Shown in pieces: positions 7,689-15,686 of a stretch of 64,000 nt of DNA (position 1 is its first letter; the number at the start of each line of letters is the position of its first letter). Below the pieces are notes generated by a model. It saw only the letters and a list, made by a program, of their open reading frames with translations. It was not told the origin of the DNA and searched no databases. Location: contig NZ_JABVAX010000015.1 in the NCBI RefSeq assembly GCF_013404595.1, positions 1 through 64,000 on the forward strand, read 5' to 3'. Position numbers and translations under genes: made by a program. This DNA is from Jannaschia marina (GTDB lineage: Bacteria; Pseudomonadota; Alphaproteobacteria; Rhodobacterales; Rhodobacteraceae).

Positions 7689-8057
7689 ATTGGAAACCGT
7701 TTTTTTGATTGAAGGGAAGGCCGAAGGCCGCCCCGGTCGCTAAGAACAAGGCGAGCGAGGTTCCGTTTGAGAAACACGGGCCAAGGGGACATTTGAGAAC
7801 CGGAGTGCTTGGTTTTCAGAAGGTCGGGATAAGATCAAGGATGACGGCGACATAGGGTCCGAAGAGACGCTTAAGGTGGAAGGACGATTGGGGTGAGTGG
7901 TGAAGCCAGAGGGACGTATGTATCTGAAAACAGATCGGCAAAGGGCCAGGAGTGCAGCCCGCATCGGTCAGGTTGCGATAGCCGACAAGGTGGGAAAATC
8001 GCGGGCAGTCCGCTGAGGATCTGGAACGCCATTGCTGCGCGTTGTGCAGCTCGAACA

Positions 8058-8501
8058 ATGCCTTGCTGGTCAGACGGTAGGACAGAATGGGCGGAAGGAA
8101 CGCGACGCCCAGGCTATGTCGGCATTGTTGCGACATTGGCGCTACTGGGGACCGGCGACGCCGCGCAGGCGGAAACCATCCAGGCCAGCGCAATCTATGT
8201 GATCGACGGGGACACGGTAGATATGTCCGGCCAACGCTACCGGCTGGTCGGCTTCGATACGCCCGAGACATACCACGCGCAGTGCGACTATGAGCTGGCC
8301 TTGGGGCAAGAGGCCACGAGACGGGTGCGCGAGCTGGTGGCATCCGGCCGGACAGTCGAACTCTCCGTTCTGCCCGGACAGGACAGATATGGGCGCGGTT
8401 TCGCGCGCCTGTTCGTCGGGGGTGTCGATGTCGGCACGATCTTGATGTCAGAAGGGTTCGCCCGACAATATGACGGCGGACGCCGCGAAGGGTGGTGCTG
8501 A
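8058..8501 (+). CDS. Secreted thermonuclease-like nuclease (SNase family)
   Basis: This is a staphylococcal-nuclease-fold protein of about 147 aa from the ATG at 8058; the exact start is uncertain, because GTG codons lie further upstream. A signal peptide precedes AAQA-ETIQ (hydrophobic VGIVATLALLG). Catalytic residues of the family are present: IDGDT (Asp), YRLVGFDTPE (Arg, Asp, Glu) and DRYGRGFARLF (Arg). It should cleave DNA or RNA in the periplasm or outside, needing calcium in the classical enzyme. It ends at a terminator shared with the convergent gene at 8538-8753. Similar nucleases are frequent on alphaproteobacterial plasmids. Confidence 0.85.
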   Translation: MPCWSDGRTEWAEGTRRPGYVGIVATLALLGTGDAAQAETIQASAIYVIDGDTVDMSGQRYRLVGFDTPETYHAQCDYELALGQEATRRVRELVASGRTVELSVLPGQDRYGRGFARLFVGGVDVGTILMSEGFARQYDGGRREGWC

Positions 8502-8512
8502 AAACGGGAAAA

Positions 8513-8532
8513 AGCGGCCCCGAAGGGCCGCT
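8513..8532. terminator. Bidirectional terminator hairpin
   Basis: AGCGGCCC-cgaa-GGGCCGCT lies between the convergent nuclease gene and the 8538-8753 gene. It is preceded by 'gggaaaa' (a U run for the - strand). Confidence 0.75.
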
Positions 8533-8537
8533 GATCG

Positions 8538-8753
8538 TCAGCCGAAAGCGCCGACAGCGTTGAGGACGACGACCGTGCCGACGATGGCGGCGGCGAAGAG
8601 GCCCTGAACCGTCATAACGGCCTGAAACACGTCCGACTTGCGAACCATGTTCTCTTCGATGTGCTCGATCTTCGCGTCGATCCTGTCGAAGCGTCCGTTG
8701 AGCTTGGTCAGCTCGGCTGCGATGGCGTCGTTGGTCATATCCATGTCGCTCAT
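8538..8753 (-). CDS. Small coiled-coil membrane protein
   Basis: This 71-aa protein starts at ATG 8753 with an AAGGAA site upstream. An N-terminal amphipathic heptad helix (AAELTKLNGRFDRIDAKIEHIEENM, positions 10-34) is followed by one C-terminal transmembrane helix (LFAAAIVGTVVVLNAVG). The layout resembles phage XhlA/hemolysin-type small proteins, but this is a resemblance of architecture only. It is a single-gene unit ending at the shared terminator. Confidence 0.7.
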   Translation of the reverse strand: MSDMDMTNDAIAAELTKLNGRFDRIDAKIEHIEENMVRKSDVFQAVMTVQGLFAAAIVGTVVVLNAVGAFG

Positions 8754-9122
8754 GGTGAGGTTCCTTTCAAAGATAGGTGAGAACCGCCTGAAAATCAAAC
8801 TTCCAACCTCAGACGGTCGGCGCATTTGGACACGTCGAGTCAGGGACGGCCGAAGGCCGCGTGCGAGCGCCCTTCAGGGCGCGAAGTCCTTGACCGGCGT
8901 GGTAGGATGCAAAGACCGTGTATGGTGGAAAAGTCCGGCCCTGGGCGGCGCGAAACGCGCGGGCCAGGTTAACAGCCGGACACCTTCTGCACGGGTCGCA
9001 TCAAGAGCAATGAGTGGGTGACGCGGCCGCGCCGGGGGGCGCGGCTTCTGCGCGAACAGCGCCGGATCGGGCGGGGCAGGGCGCAGTCCTGGCCCGCCCG
9101 GTCAATCTTGAAGCTGGCGCGA
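8754..9122. other. Intergenic stretch with several GC hairpins
   Basis: No gene is supported. Seen are GCGCCCT-tc-AGGGCGC (about 8869-8884) and a perfect long-range stem CGGGCGGG/CCCGCCCG (about 9068-9101), the latter just downstream of the 9123-9374 gene and possibly its terminator. No U run follows either. Confidence 0.5.
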
Positions 9123-9374
9123 TCAGGCCAGCTCGCGCTCATCGAGCCAAGCGAACGTCTGGCGCAGATAGGGCACCGTCTGGGGAAAGTCGCGACGCAA
9201 GGCCACAAGATCCTCGGTAGCACGATGCAGCATCATGGGATTAGGTTGAAGGTTGTGCATCGCCTCTGCAACGGCGCGGGCCGCTTCGGCGTCAGGTGGC
9301 CCCATACGGCCTTCGAGCAAGCCCCGGATAGCGATCATGCCCTCGGCCAGAAGCGTGGAAAACTGGGTCGTCAT
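9123..9374 (-). CDS. Small hypothetical protein
   Basis: This 83-aa all-helical soluble protein overlaps the upstream membrane-protein gene by ATGA (9371-9374), so the two are coupled. No family is recognised. It has a Met-rich, Ala-rich N-terminal helix (STLLAEGMIAIRGLLEG) and a C-terminal VPYLRQTFAWLDERELA helix. Confidence 0.65.
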   Translation of the reverse strand: MTTQFSTLLAEGMIAIRGLLEGRMGPPDAEAARAVAEAMHNLQPNPMMLHRATEDLVALRRDFPQTVPYLRQTFAWLDERELA

Positions 9375-9628
9375 TTGGCGGCATCCTTTCGGGCGATGGC
9401 GCGAAGCTGGCGGATCAGCGACCGGCGCAGCTCAATGAGCTGGTAGAGGCAGGCCCCGACGCCGGCGATGGACAACGGGACGATCCAGCCGGCGACGGGC
9501 TGATCGAAGATGGTGAGAAAGGACGCATAGCCGATGATGAAAATCAGCGCGGCGATCATCGCGCCTATGGTATGGGCTTCTCTCTCGACGGCCCTACGGG
9601 CCTGGTCTTCTTCGCTATAGTAGATCAT
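9371..9628 (-). CDS. Small two-pass membrane protein
   Basis: This 85-aa protein has two transmembrane segments (about 23-41, IGAMIAALIFIIGYASFL, and about 46-63, GWIVPLSIAGVGACLYQL) between charged ends. Its stop overlaps the next start by ATGA. It forms a two-gene unit with 9123-9374. Function is unknown. Confidence 0.7.
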   Translation of the reverse strand: MIYYSEEDQARRAVEREAHTIGAMIAALIFIIGYASFLTIFDQPVAGWIVPLSIAGVGACLYQLIELRRSLIRQLRAIARKDAAK

Positions 9629-9670
9629 CGGTGCCTCTCGATGTTGGTGGGGGCCACGTCGGTCACGCGG

Positions 9671-10087
9671 CTAGTCGGTGCGGGGAACCCGCTTCACTTT
9701 GCGCTCTCTCATGGCTTGGGTGAACAGACGCAGTGTGTTGGTCGTGAACGCACTGCTGAACGCACCGCGCCACCCGTTCGGATCGAGATAGAACGACGAT
9801 TCCGCAATCTCGTGATTGTATTCGTCAAAGATGATCCAGAGCCGAAGATCGGAGGCGAGACCCGCGCGACGGCGCTCGATCTGCGGCACTTCGAGCGAAA
9901 GACGGTCTCCGCCCGGTGCGCGGCTGGTTATCGGCAGGATGAACAGGTGCGTCCTGCCGTCAGCCCCGACCACGGTGGTCACAACGGCGGTCGGGCGCGG
10001 CTTTCGCCCATGCTCCGCCCCCGCCTCATGTTCCCGCTTCCAGAGGTATTCATAGGACCATACGTCGCCTGCTTTCGGCATGGTCAT
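9671..10087 (-). CDS. PemK/MazF-like toxin of a type II toxin-antitoxin pair
   Basis: This 138-aa protein starts MTMPKAGDVWSYEY and continues with RKPRPTAVVTTVV and LFILPITS, the pattern of the SH3-like MazF/PemK barrel (GDIW...RPalVv). Such toxins are usually sequence-specific endoribonucleases. The start overlaps the antitoxin stop by ATGA, so translation is coupled. The C-terminal half (SDLRLWIIFDEYNHE, FYLDP) is longer than classical MazF and suggests the plasmid-maintenance PemK-like subfamily. The likely role is post-segregational killing that stabilises the plasmid. Confidence 0.75.
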   Translation of the reverse strand: MTMPKAGDVWSYEYLWKREHEAGAEHGRKPRPTAVVTTVVGADGRTHLFILPITSRAPGGDRLSLEVPQIERRRAGLASDLRLWIIFDEYNHEIAESSFYLDPNGWRGAFSSAFTTNTLRLFTQAMRERKVKRVPRTD

Positions 10088-10329
10088 TGCGCATCGTCCT
10101 TAGTGCGCTCCGCAAGGGAGGCTTCAAGCATGGCAAGATGTTCGTCGGGGGCATCCTCGATGGCGTAGGCTCGCCGCTCGTCTCGCTGGAACCGCTGTTC
10201 ATATTCGCGGATGCTCATGAGAACATAGCGGGGCTTGCTGTGTTTCGTGATCGCGATCGGCTCATGAGTGGCGGCGTCCAGCACATCGCCAAGGGTCTGT
10301 TTCAGGTCCGTCGATGGAAAAGAACGCAT
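10084..10329 (-). CDS. Phd/YefM-family antitoxin
   Basis: This 81-aa protein starts at ATG 10329 with an AAGGAG site 7-8 nt upstream. The N-terminus (MRSFPSTDLKQTLGDVLDAATHEPIAITKHSKPRYVLMSIREYE) is the Phd/YefM DNA-binding fold, followed by an acidic C-terminal toxin-neutralising tail. It is upstream of and coupled to the PemK-like toxin, the usual antitoxin-first order. A perfect palindrome just upstream of the start (10344-10358) is a good autoregulatory operator. Pairing of a Phd fold with a MazF-type toxin is a less usual combination. Confidence 0.85.
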   Translation of the reverse strand: MRSFPSTDLKQTLGDVLDAATHEPIAITKHSKPRYVLMSIREYEQRFQRDERRAYAIEDAPDEHLAMLEASLAERTKDDAQ

Positions 10330-10343
10330 GGTGATCTCCTTTC

Positions 10344-10358
10344 TGTCTAAAATAGACA
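10344..10358 (-). promoter_or_regulatory. Candidate antitoxin operator
   Basis: TGTCTA-aaa-TAGACA is a perfect 6-3-6 inverted repeat 14 bp upstream of the antitoxin ATG. Its position next to the ribosome-binding site fits autorepression by the Phd-type antitoxin. Confidence 0.6.
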
Positions 10359-10384
10359 AAACAGACGGAACATGCAAGAAAAGA

Positions 10385-10404
10385 GGCCCCGCCGAAGCGG
10401 GGCC
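10385..10404 (-). terminator. Rho-independent terminator
   Basis: On the - strand GGCCCCGC-ttcg-GCGGGGCC is followed by TCTTTTCTT. It ends the long - strand operon running from ParB (14283) down to 10440, before the toxin-antitoxin promoter. Confidence 0.85.
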
Positions 10405-10439
10405 AGAGTGTTTTCCTCACCACAAGGAAAATCCGTTGG

Positions 10440-10814
10440 TCAGGGTGTATCAGACCCATACACCGCCCGCCAGTTATCGCCGGTCGGTATCACGTCGAGT
10501 GCGCGCTTCAGGACCGCTCTTCGGTTCTGCAAATCCACTAGAACGGGTGTCGTCCCGTGATCGGCACGGTGGCCGCGCTGCGGTCGTCGCATCCCTATCG
10601 GCCCGTGGCGCAGCAACCAGATGGCATCTTCGATGGCCTCAAGGTTCGTCTCTGCGACGATTACAGAGCGCGGAAGGATGCAAGCGTGGGTTTCCAGATC
10701 ACGGCTGCGTTTACTGGACAATCGGCGTCGGTCGAGTTGACGGGCGCAGTCGCACCAATCGCTGACGGTGGACCAGGTAAGCCGGGTTCGGGGGGTCCGA
10801 TAGTAGATAGGCAT
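10440..10814 (-). CDS. Hypothetical protein, last gene of the ParB operon
   Basis: This encodes a 124-aa basic protein (MPIYYRTPRTRLTWSTVSDWCDC) beginning 12 bp after the stop of the zinc-finger gene. It has no recognised domain. Features are a central SVIVAETNLEAIEDAIWLLRHGP segment and an Arg-rich middle. It precedes a strong terminator. Confidence 0.6.
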   Translation of the reverse strand: MPIYYRTPRTRLTWSTVSDWCDCARQLDRRRLSSKRSRDLETHACILPRSVIVAETNLEAIEDAIWLLRHGPIGMRRPQRGHRADHGTTPVLVDLQNRRAVLKRALDVIPTGDNWRAVYGSDTP

Positions 10815-10826
10815 TGCTGACAGCCC

Positions 10827-11090
10827 CTAGAATAGTGCCAGTTGTTCGGGCTTCGGACGGATGCCTGCCCGCCCTTTCGGGTCAATCACCCATTCGCCCT
10901 CGATGTGCAGGATCGCGGCCTCGATGCCGTGCTGCTCGATGAACACACGGTCGGCTTCCTCTCGGCGGCTCTTGTGCAGCTCGGCGGCTTTGTGGCCGCT
11001 CGGTCGGATGCACCAGAGGCCAACCGCCTTGCCGCAATCGGGACACCGGACGGCCAGGACCGGATGTTTGTGGGCCGTGAAGTCAGGCAT
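10827..11090 (-). CDS. Mobile-element type zinc-finger protein
   Basis: This 87-aa protein starts at ATG 11090. It contains CPDCGKAVGLWCIRPSGHKA followed by ELHKSRREEADR, which fits the phage/plasmid zinc-finger pattern CPxC(x)7C..PSG....HxxR. The C-terminal half (HIEGEWVIDPKGRAGIRPKPEQ) is unassigned. It overlaps the upstream gene by 8 bp. It is probably a nucleic-acid or protein binder; no specific role is known. Confidence 0.75.
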   Translation of the reverse strand: MPDFTAHKHPVLAVRCPDCGKAVGLWCIRPSGHKAAELHKSRREEADRVFIEQHGIEAAILHIEGEWVIDPKGRAGIRPKPEQLALF

Positions 11091-11715
11091 GGGTTTCCTC
11101 CATTTCTCCGAGGCGCAGGAACAGATCGGACGCGAGAACGCGATCCTGCATGGCCCTCTTGCGATCCTTGTTCTTCGACGCGGCGGCTTGCAGATGGTGA
11201 TAGGCAGCATGGCGCTCGGCCAGCGGATAGCTGTCGGGGTCTTCTGCGATGTCACGCGCCTTCAGGATCGTGACGAACAGGTCAGGTGTGGCGAAAAGGT
11301 TCGCGATTCGCGCACCACTCCCATCGGTCTTGGACAATGGAAAAGGCGGGCGTTTCAGGTCGATCTTGCCAAGGCTGTAGCTGTGCAGCACCCCCAAGAG
11401 CCGCGAAGGGTCGGCGGGGTAGGGAGCGCAATCCCATGCACGTCGCACGGCGCGACGTTCAGCGGCGGGCAGGGTGTCGATCATACGGCGGGCCTTGCGC
11501 CACTCGGCGGCCCGGTCGGAGCGCCAGCGGACCTCCTGTGCATTGGACAAGTCAGCCCTCCGCGCCATTTCCTCGTCTTCGGTCGGTTGGGCTTCCGCGA
11601 TCTGCTCGGCAAAGAGAGGAAGGGCCTCGCGCTCGCGCTGCTGCTTGCGCCGGAGCGCCGCCCGCTTTCGAGGCGTATCGGTGAACGCGAAACTGGGTGT
11701 TTTCTTGAACCGCAT
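11083..11715 (-). CDS. Hypothetical Arg/Lys-rich protein
   Basis: This 210-aa protein starts at ATG 11715 (MRFKKTPSFAFTDTPRKRAAL). The N-terminus is strongly basic and helical (RRKQQREREALPLF), followed by an acidic stretch and a compact domain with RRAVRRAWDCAPYPADPSRLLGVLHSY and a C-terminal helix. No family is recognised. Overlaps with neighbours (8 bp downstream, 1-bp gap upstream) show it is part of the ParB operon. Confidence 0.7.
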   Translation of the reverse strand: MRFKKTPSFAFTDTPRKRAALRRKQQREREALPLFAEQIAEAQPTEDEEMARRADLSNAQEVRWRSDRAAEWRKARRMIDTLPAAERRAVRRAWDCAPYPADPSRLLGVLHSYSLGKIDLKRPPFPLSKTDGSGARIANLFATPDLFVTILKARDIAEDPDSYPLAERHAAYHHLQAAASKNKDRKRAMQDRVLASDLFLRLGEMEETHA

Positions 11716-11716
11716 G

Positions 11717-12082
11717 TCACCGCCCTTCCTCGCTGTCGTCCGGCTCGTGCGCGGCCAGACGGGCTTCGTGAGCCTCAAGCCGTCCCAACAGGGCAGCGGT
11801 TAGGATGCGGAGCGACGCGCGGTCGGCAAGGTGCAGCGCGGCACGTTCGCCCGCCTTCAAACCGGCCATTGCAGTCCCGTGAGGGACCGGGGCCGCATTG
11901 CCCTCGATGTCCGGTGCAACCGCGCCAGCCATGTAGGGGGTCAATGCCTCCATCAGCGGTGCCAGAAGCGCCGTGATCTGGGCGGGCGCGGCCCGATTGG
12001 ACGTGGCCGATTTCTCGATCAGACGCAGGGTTTCGATCATCTTCTCTACCCGGCCCAGGTTCGTGTTGTTCTCGAATGCCAT
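11717..12082 (-). CDS. Small helical hypothetical protein
   Basis: This 121-aa protein starts at ATG 12082 (MAFENNTNLGRVEKMIETL). It is nearly all alpha-helical and Ala-rich, with an acidic end (HEPDDSEEGR). No domain is recognised. It lies between 12097-12384 and 11083-11715 in the same tightly packed operon. Confidence 0.65.
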   Translation of the reverse strand: MAFENNTNLGRVEKMIETLRLIEKSATSNRAAPAQITALLAPLMEALTPYMAGAVAPDIEGNAAPVPHGTAMAGLKAGERAALHLADRASLRILTAALLGRLEAHEARLAAHEPDDSEEGR

Positions 12083-12096
12083 TGGCTTTCTCCCTG

Positions 12097-12384
12097 TCAC
12101 GCGTAGGTCGGCCCGATCCACAGGCGCGGGTAGCGGGGGCTTTGGACAAGCTGCTCGGCAGCGATACAGGCCCGCGCGTGGTCTTCCGCGCCTTTTGGCA
12201 GTTTCGTGCGATAGCTTCGGGTCCGGTCGTCGCCTTCTAGCCAAATGCCTGCCTCGGTGACGATGAAGCGGCAGCATCCGTTGTGCGATGCTTCGGCATG
12301 GTTCTGGATGGCCTGCCCCCATGTGTAGGGCGCTCCCCATAGTTTTCCGCGTGTGATCGGGCGATCAAGGATGGAAACGGTCAT
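12097..12384 (-). CDS. Small hypothetical protein downstream of ParB
   Basis: This 95-aa protein starts at ATG 12384 (MTVSILDRPITRGKLWG). It is rich in aromatics and cysteine (GAPYTWGQAIQNHAEAS, CCRFIVTEAGIWLEGDD) and ends WIGPTYA, so it is probably a compact globular fold. It is the first gene after ParB (48 bp gap). No family is recognised. Confidence 0.65.
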   Translation of the reverse strand: MTVSILDRPITRGKLWGAPYTWGQAIQNHAEASHNGCCRFIVTEAGIWLEGDDRTRSYRTKLPKGAEDHARACIAAEQLVQSPRYPRLWIGPTYA

Positions 12385-12432
12385 AGCGGTTCTCCTGTCG
12401 GGGGCAGGGCGCTTTCGCACCCTGCCAGCCGG

Positions 12433-14283
12433 TCACTCCATGCCTTCCGGCAACCATGCGGCGATCCGCGCTTCCTGTGCCTCTGTCAGGCCAAGGGCGG
12501 TGCGGGTCTCGGCATCGTTGAACAGGTCGTCCAGCTTCTCGGCCTTCTCGCCCTTTTTCAGCTTGGCGAAGGTCGTCGCGGTCGGGTGGTCCTCCGCGAG
12601 GTCCAGCAAGTCGCGCCACAACTCATTGAGGTAGGGGCCTCCCACGCGGCTGAAAAAGTTCTCTGCGGTGGGGGTCCAGACGCTCCGCGTGTCGCGGTTC
12701 ACCATCTTGTCGATCATCGGCCCGAGGTCGCCATTCGGCAGGGTCAGAAGGCTGACCAGATAGCGGTGCAGCACCTCCATGATCTTCTTGTCGCCACGGC
12801 GGCGAAAGGTCGCGAAGTCTTTCGCATGGTCCCGATCCCACATGCTGCCGCCGCTGTCCTTTTCCGGCGTGGTCAGGCGCTTGTCGAGCGTGTAGCCGGT
12901 TTCCGTCTCCGGCATGTTCGGCACATCATCGGTGCGAATGCCGAAGGCATGGGCATAGCCCATCTTGCCGCTCAACTGGAACGCCAGAAGGTGCAGGGCC
13001 AGCTTCGGATCGTCCAGAAGGGCGTTCTGTCGAGCGCCGGTCTCTACGCGGCGCAAATCACTGCGCAGCTTCTCGGAAATGGGCGACTTGGGCGCATCAA
13101 CCGTGGGCTTGTGGCGCGACGGTTCCAGAACCCCCGCATCCTCCGCCGCCTTGCGATCTTCCTTGCGCACCAGACCGGCTGTGACGCTGATCTTGCCCTC
13201 TTGGTTCACCGTGACGATAGCGCCCGCATGGGCCTTCTGCTCGTCGGTAAAATCACCTTCAAGTTTGGCTTCCAGCGCCTCAAGTTCGGCCTGCCCGTCC
13301 TCGTCCAGCACGTCGCCATTGGCAAGGTCGGCCAGTTCGTCATACCGCTCGGCTTCCTCCTCGGTCAGGATGCCTTCGACGGGATAGAGACGCCCGAATT
13401 TGTTCCGCTCCATAAAGTCCCACGACAGGTAGGCGTCGGTGGTGGCCTCGGCCCATTTCCAGCCCTTCTCGCTGGCGATCTGGGACGCTGCGGCCTCGAT
13501 CCTCTCCGCGAATACCGCGTCCAGAATGTCGAGATCGTCAAACAAAGTCTCGTCGGCAAAGAGGTCGCCACCGATCCGGCCACCGGCTTCCTTGTAGGCA
13601 TCGACGCCCACGAAGATTGCACGGCGGTCGCTGCCTTTCACGCTGTTGGGTTTCAGCATGGTCTTGATCTGGTATTCGGTCAGACCGCCCCAGCCCTTCG
13701 TCACGTCCGCACGGTGCTTTTCCAGCGTCTCGAAGATGATGCTTTCATCGTCGGCCACGGTGAAGGCTGCGGCCTGCCCAAGGCTGATTTCATCTGTCTT
13801 GAGTGCATCCAGAACCGCGTCGGGCAGGTTCGCCAATGCGAGGCGACGATAGACATGCTTTTCGGTCACGCCATAGGCCAGAGCGATGTCGGCCACGGCG
13901 ATCTTGCGCCCGGCCATTGCCCCATAGTCGCGGATTTCATCGGCGGGGTGCAGCGCGGCCCGCTGGCTGTTCTCGCTGGTGGCCCAGAGGCGGGCGGTTT
14001 CCTCGTCCTCGGTGACTTGCACGGTGATCGTCTGAAAGCGCGGATCGTCTTGCAGCAGCGCCAGCGCCCGAAGCCTGCGGCCACCCGCCACGACGCCGAT
14101 CTTCTTGCCTTTGGCGTCACGCAGGCCCGCGAGGTTCTGCACAAGCCCCACCTTGGCGATGTTTTTTGCCAGCGCCTCGATACCGGCCTCGCTCACGACA
14201 CTGCGCGGGTTGATGTCCGACAGGTAGAGGTCTGCGAAGGGGATGCTTTCGACGGTTGCTGTGATTGCGGTTTGCTTGGTCAT
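12433..14283 (-). CDS. Large ParB/RepB/Spo0J-family protein
   Basis: This 616-aa protein has an N-terminal ParB/Srx-like domain (about 10-110): SIPFADLYLSDINPRSVV, then KVGLVQNLAGLRD and VVAGGRRLRAL, the box corresponding to GERR in ParB (here GGRR). A helix-turn-helix segment (VADIALAYGVTEKHVYRRL) follows at about 130-150. The remaining 400 residues are an extension unlike chromosomal ParB. There is no parA neighbour, so it may be a nucleoid-like or regulatory ParB homologue rather than a classical segregation protein. The start has an AGGAAA site. It heads the operon that runs to 10440. Confidence 0.85.
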   Translation of the reverse strand: MTKQTAITATVESIPFADLYLSDINPRSVVSEAGIEALAKNIAKVGLVQNLAGLRDAKGKKIGVVAGGRRLRALALLQDDPRFQTITVQVTEDEETARLWATSENSQRAALHPADEIRDYGAMAGRKIAVADIALAYGVTEKHVYRRLALANLPDAVLDALKTDEISLGQAAAFTVADDESIIFETLEKHRADVTKGWGGLTEYQIKTMLKPNSVKGSDRRAIFVGVDAYKEAGGRIGGDLFADETLFDDLDILDAVFAERIEAAASQIASEKGWKWAEATTDAYLSWDFMERNKFGRLYPVEGILTEEEAERYDELADLANGDVLDEDGQAELEALEAKLEGDFTDEQKAHAGAIVTVNQEGKISVTAGLVRKEDRKAAEDAGVLEPSRHKPTVDAPKSPISEKLRSDLRRVETGARQNALLDDPKLALHLLAFQLSGKMGYAHAFGIRTDDVPNMPETETGYTLDKRLTTPEKDSGGSMWDRDHAKDFATFRRRGDKKIMEVLHRYLVSLLTLPNGDLGPMIDKMVNRDTRSVWTPTAENFFSRVGGPYLNELWRDLLDLAEDHPTATTFAKLKKGEKAEKLDDLFNDAETRTALGLTEAQEARIAAWLPEGME

Positions 14284-14350
14284 TGTTCTGTTTCCTATCT
14301 GTGGTGAGTTTCAGGGTGCCGCGCCCCTCGGAAGGGACGCGGGCGAGGTC

Positions 14351-14464
14351 TCATTGGGAGACGTGTTGGCGCAGGAAGCGCAGGCCGATCTGGGCGGATA
14401 GACCGCCTTTTTTCACAAGCGCGACGGCCTCACGCTTGCGCTGCTCGATCAGGTCGCGGCTCAT
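14351..14464 (-). CDS. 37-aa basic protein coupled to DUF1419 gene
   Basis: The ATG at 14464 overlaps the stop of the DUF1419 gene (ATGA), giving a 37-residue basic helical protein (MSRDLIEQRKREAVALVKKG, ending FLRQHVSQ). The overlap and helical composition make it likely to be real. No function is known. Confidence 0.55.
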   Translation of the reverse strand: MSRDLIEQRKREAVALVKKGGLSAQIGLRFLRQHVSQ

Positions 14465-14799
14465 GCCGCTGCCCTCTCGGAGACGTGTTGCAGGAAGCCC
14501 CGCACTGTCTCTTGAAAATCCATCTGGGAGCCGTTCCGCACGGCGAGGCAGAAGGCCCGTTTCCCGTGCATGATCCACGCATCCGACAGGCTCTCTGTCG
14601 CGGCCTCCGACATGACGAAGGCGAAGCCCAGAAAATGACGGGGTGGCAGGATATTCAGAAAGTAATCGAACATTTCGGGGGTGGTCTCGAACCACTGTCC
14701 CGCCTTCCGGTTTTCGGGGTCATAGCCTCGGTTGATAAGCGCGAAGGTCTGGTCGTGGCCTGCCACTGTTCCGTCGCCAATCATTACAAAATCGCTCAT
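14461..14799 (-). CDS. DUF1419 domain protein
   Basis: This 112-aa protein starts at ATG 14799 with a GAGGAAA site. The segment INRGYDPENRKAGQWFETTP followed by MFDYFLNILPPRHF and FAFVMSEAATESLSD matches DUF1419 as I recall it from rhizobial and Rhodobacterales plasmids; the family has no assigned function. It is the first gene of a two-gene unit, and its upstream leader is copy 3 of the structured element (14815-15125). Confidence 0.75.
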   Translation of the reverse strand: MSDFVMIGDGTVAGHDQTFALINRGYDPENRKAGQWFETTPEMFDYFLNILPPRHFLGFAFVMSEAATESLSDAWIMHGKRAFCLAVRNGSQMDFQETVRGFLQHVSERAAA

Positions 14800-14814
14800 G
14801 GGCGCTTTCCTCTG

Positions 14815-15125
14815 TGGTGATGCCCGTTCTGGTGTTTCCCAAAATCGGGCGGGGGTTGGAGTGAGGACCGCGGAACGCGGCCCTCCCTTCAAACCCTGCC
14901 TCCCGGCGAGGGCAGGAGGGGGGCCCGCGCCAGCCTGGAGGACTAGGAGAAAGGGGAGGGGGATCACCCGTCTTCGCAGCGCGGACGAAGGACGTGACCG
15001 AAGATGGGGACACCCCTTTCGACGCGGGCCGGAATGGCTTGCGTGGGGGAACCGGCGGTTCCCGGACGGCCAGCTTGCGTGGCCCAGGATTACGGGGGCG
15101 TTCGGCTTGTCCGAATCCCCCCGTT
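14815..15125 (-). repeat. Structured leader element, full copy 3
   Basis: It is homologous to 6116-6403 over its whole length and to 122-261 over its distal half. Stems kept here include GAGGA-CCGCG-gaa-CGCGG-CCCTC (a different stem sequence from copy 2 at the same place), CCTGCC..GGCAGG, CTTCG..CGAAG, GGGGGAACC-ggc-GGTTCCC, and ACGGGGG-cg-TTCGG-cttgt-CCGAA-t-CCCCCCGT. As in copy 2, it directly precedes a - strand operon. Confidence 0.75.
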
Positions 15126-15204
15126 CATGCGATCGCCGCCCCTGGCGGCGATCACCGCTTCATGTTCGGCACTTTGGGCGAAGATCCGTTCAAAGAGTTG
15201 AAAG

Positions 15205-15268
15205 GGGGCTGTCTGCCCCCGGCGCGTCCCGCGCCTCCCCCGAGGATATTTCCGGGAAGATGAATGGC
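15205..15268. repeat. Extragenic palindromic element, copy B
   Basis: Near-identical to 3249-3313: GGGGGCtgtctGCCCCC, GGCGCG-tcc-CGCGCC and the CCCCCGAGGATATTTCCGGGAAGATGAATGG tail. The remaining bases to 15424 hold a lone TTATAACTTG motif on the - strand (15308-15299) and no gene. Confidence 0.75.
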
Positions 15269-15424
15269 GATCATCTCGAAAAGTGTTGAGTTGTTGGACA
15301 AGTTATAATAATTTTCCCGTGCGACACAGGCAGGGATGCCGATGGTCGTGGAAGGTGAAAGCAGAGCTTTTATCGGGGGGCCGGAGCCGTGAGGTTCTGG
15401 CTCCTTTGCACGAAAGGAGCGCGC

Positions 15425-15682
15425 ATGAAGGTTCTTCTGATCTTGGTATCGCTCAGCCAGGGTGACGATGTTCCGCCTGTGACGGCCGAGTTTGCGTCGA
15501 TGGCGGAGTGCGAAAAGGAAGCCCTGGCGATTTTTGCTGAATCGGACGAGCGGGTCGAGGTCGTGCCTTTCGAGGGCGAAGAAGAAGCGGCTCTGATGGA
15601 CAATATGAAGGTCGCATGGGGTGCAGACGGGAACATGCTGGGCATGTTCAGTTGTGCATCGTTATCACAGGCAGGGGAGTAG
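15425..15682 (+). CDS. Small acidic hypothetical protein
   Basis: This 85-aa protein starts at ATG 15425 with an AAGGAG site. It has a short hydrophobic N-terminus (MKVLLILVSLSQG) that could be a weak signal sequence, then an acidic region with FASMAECEKEALAIFAE and a late Cys. No family is recognised. It is the first gene of a + strand operon running to 16804 or 17192. Confidence 0.65.
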   Translation: MKVLLILVSLSQGDDVPPVTAEFASMAECEKEALAIFAESDERVEVVPFEGEEEAALMDNMKVAWGADGNMLGMFSCASLSQAGE

Positions 15683-15686
15683 CGAG

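Noticed and set aside
7893..8057. Longer nuclease reading frame from the GTG at 7893
   Set aside because: The extra residues are unlike a signal peptide; the hydrophobic signal segment begins well after 8058.
12586..14307. Long + strand open frame opposite the ParB-like gene
   Set aside because: High-GC antisense frame; the - strand product has clear ParB motifs.
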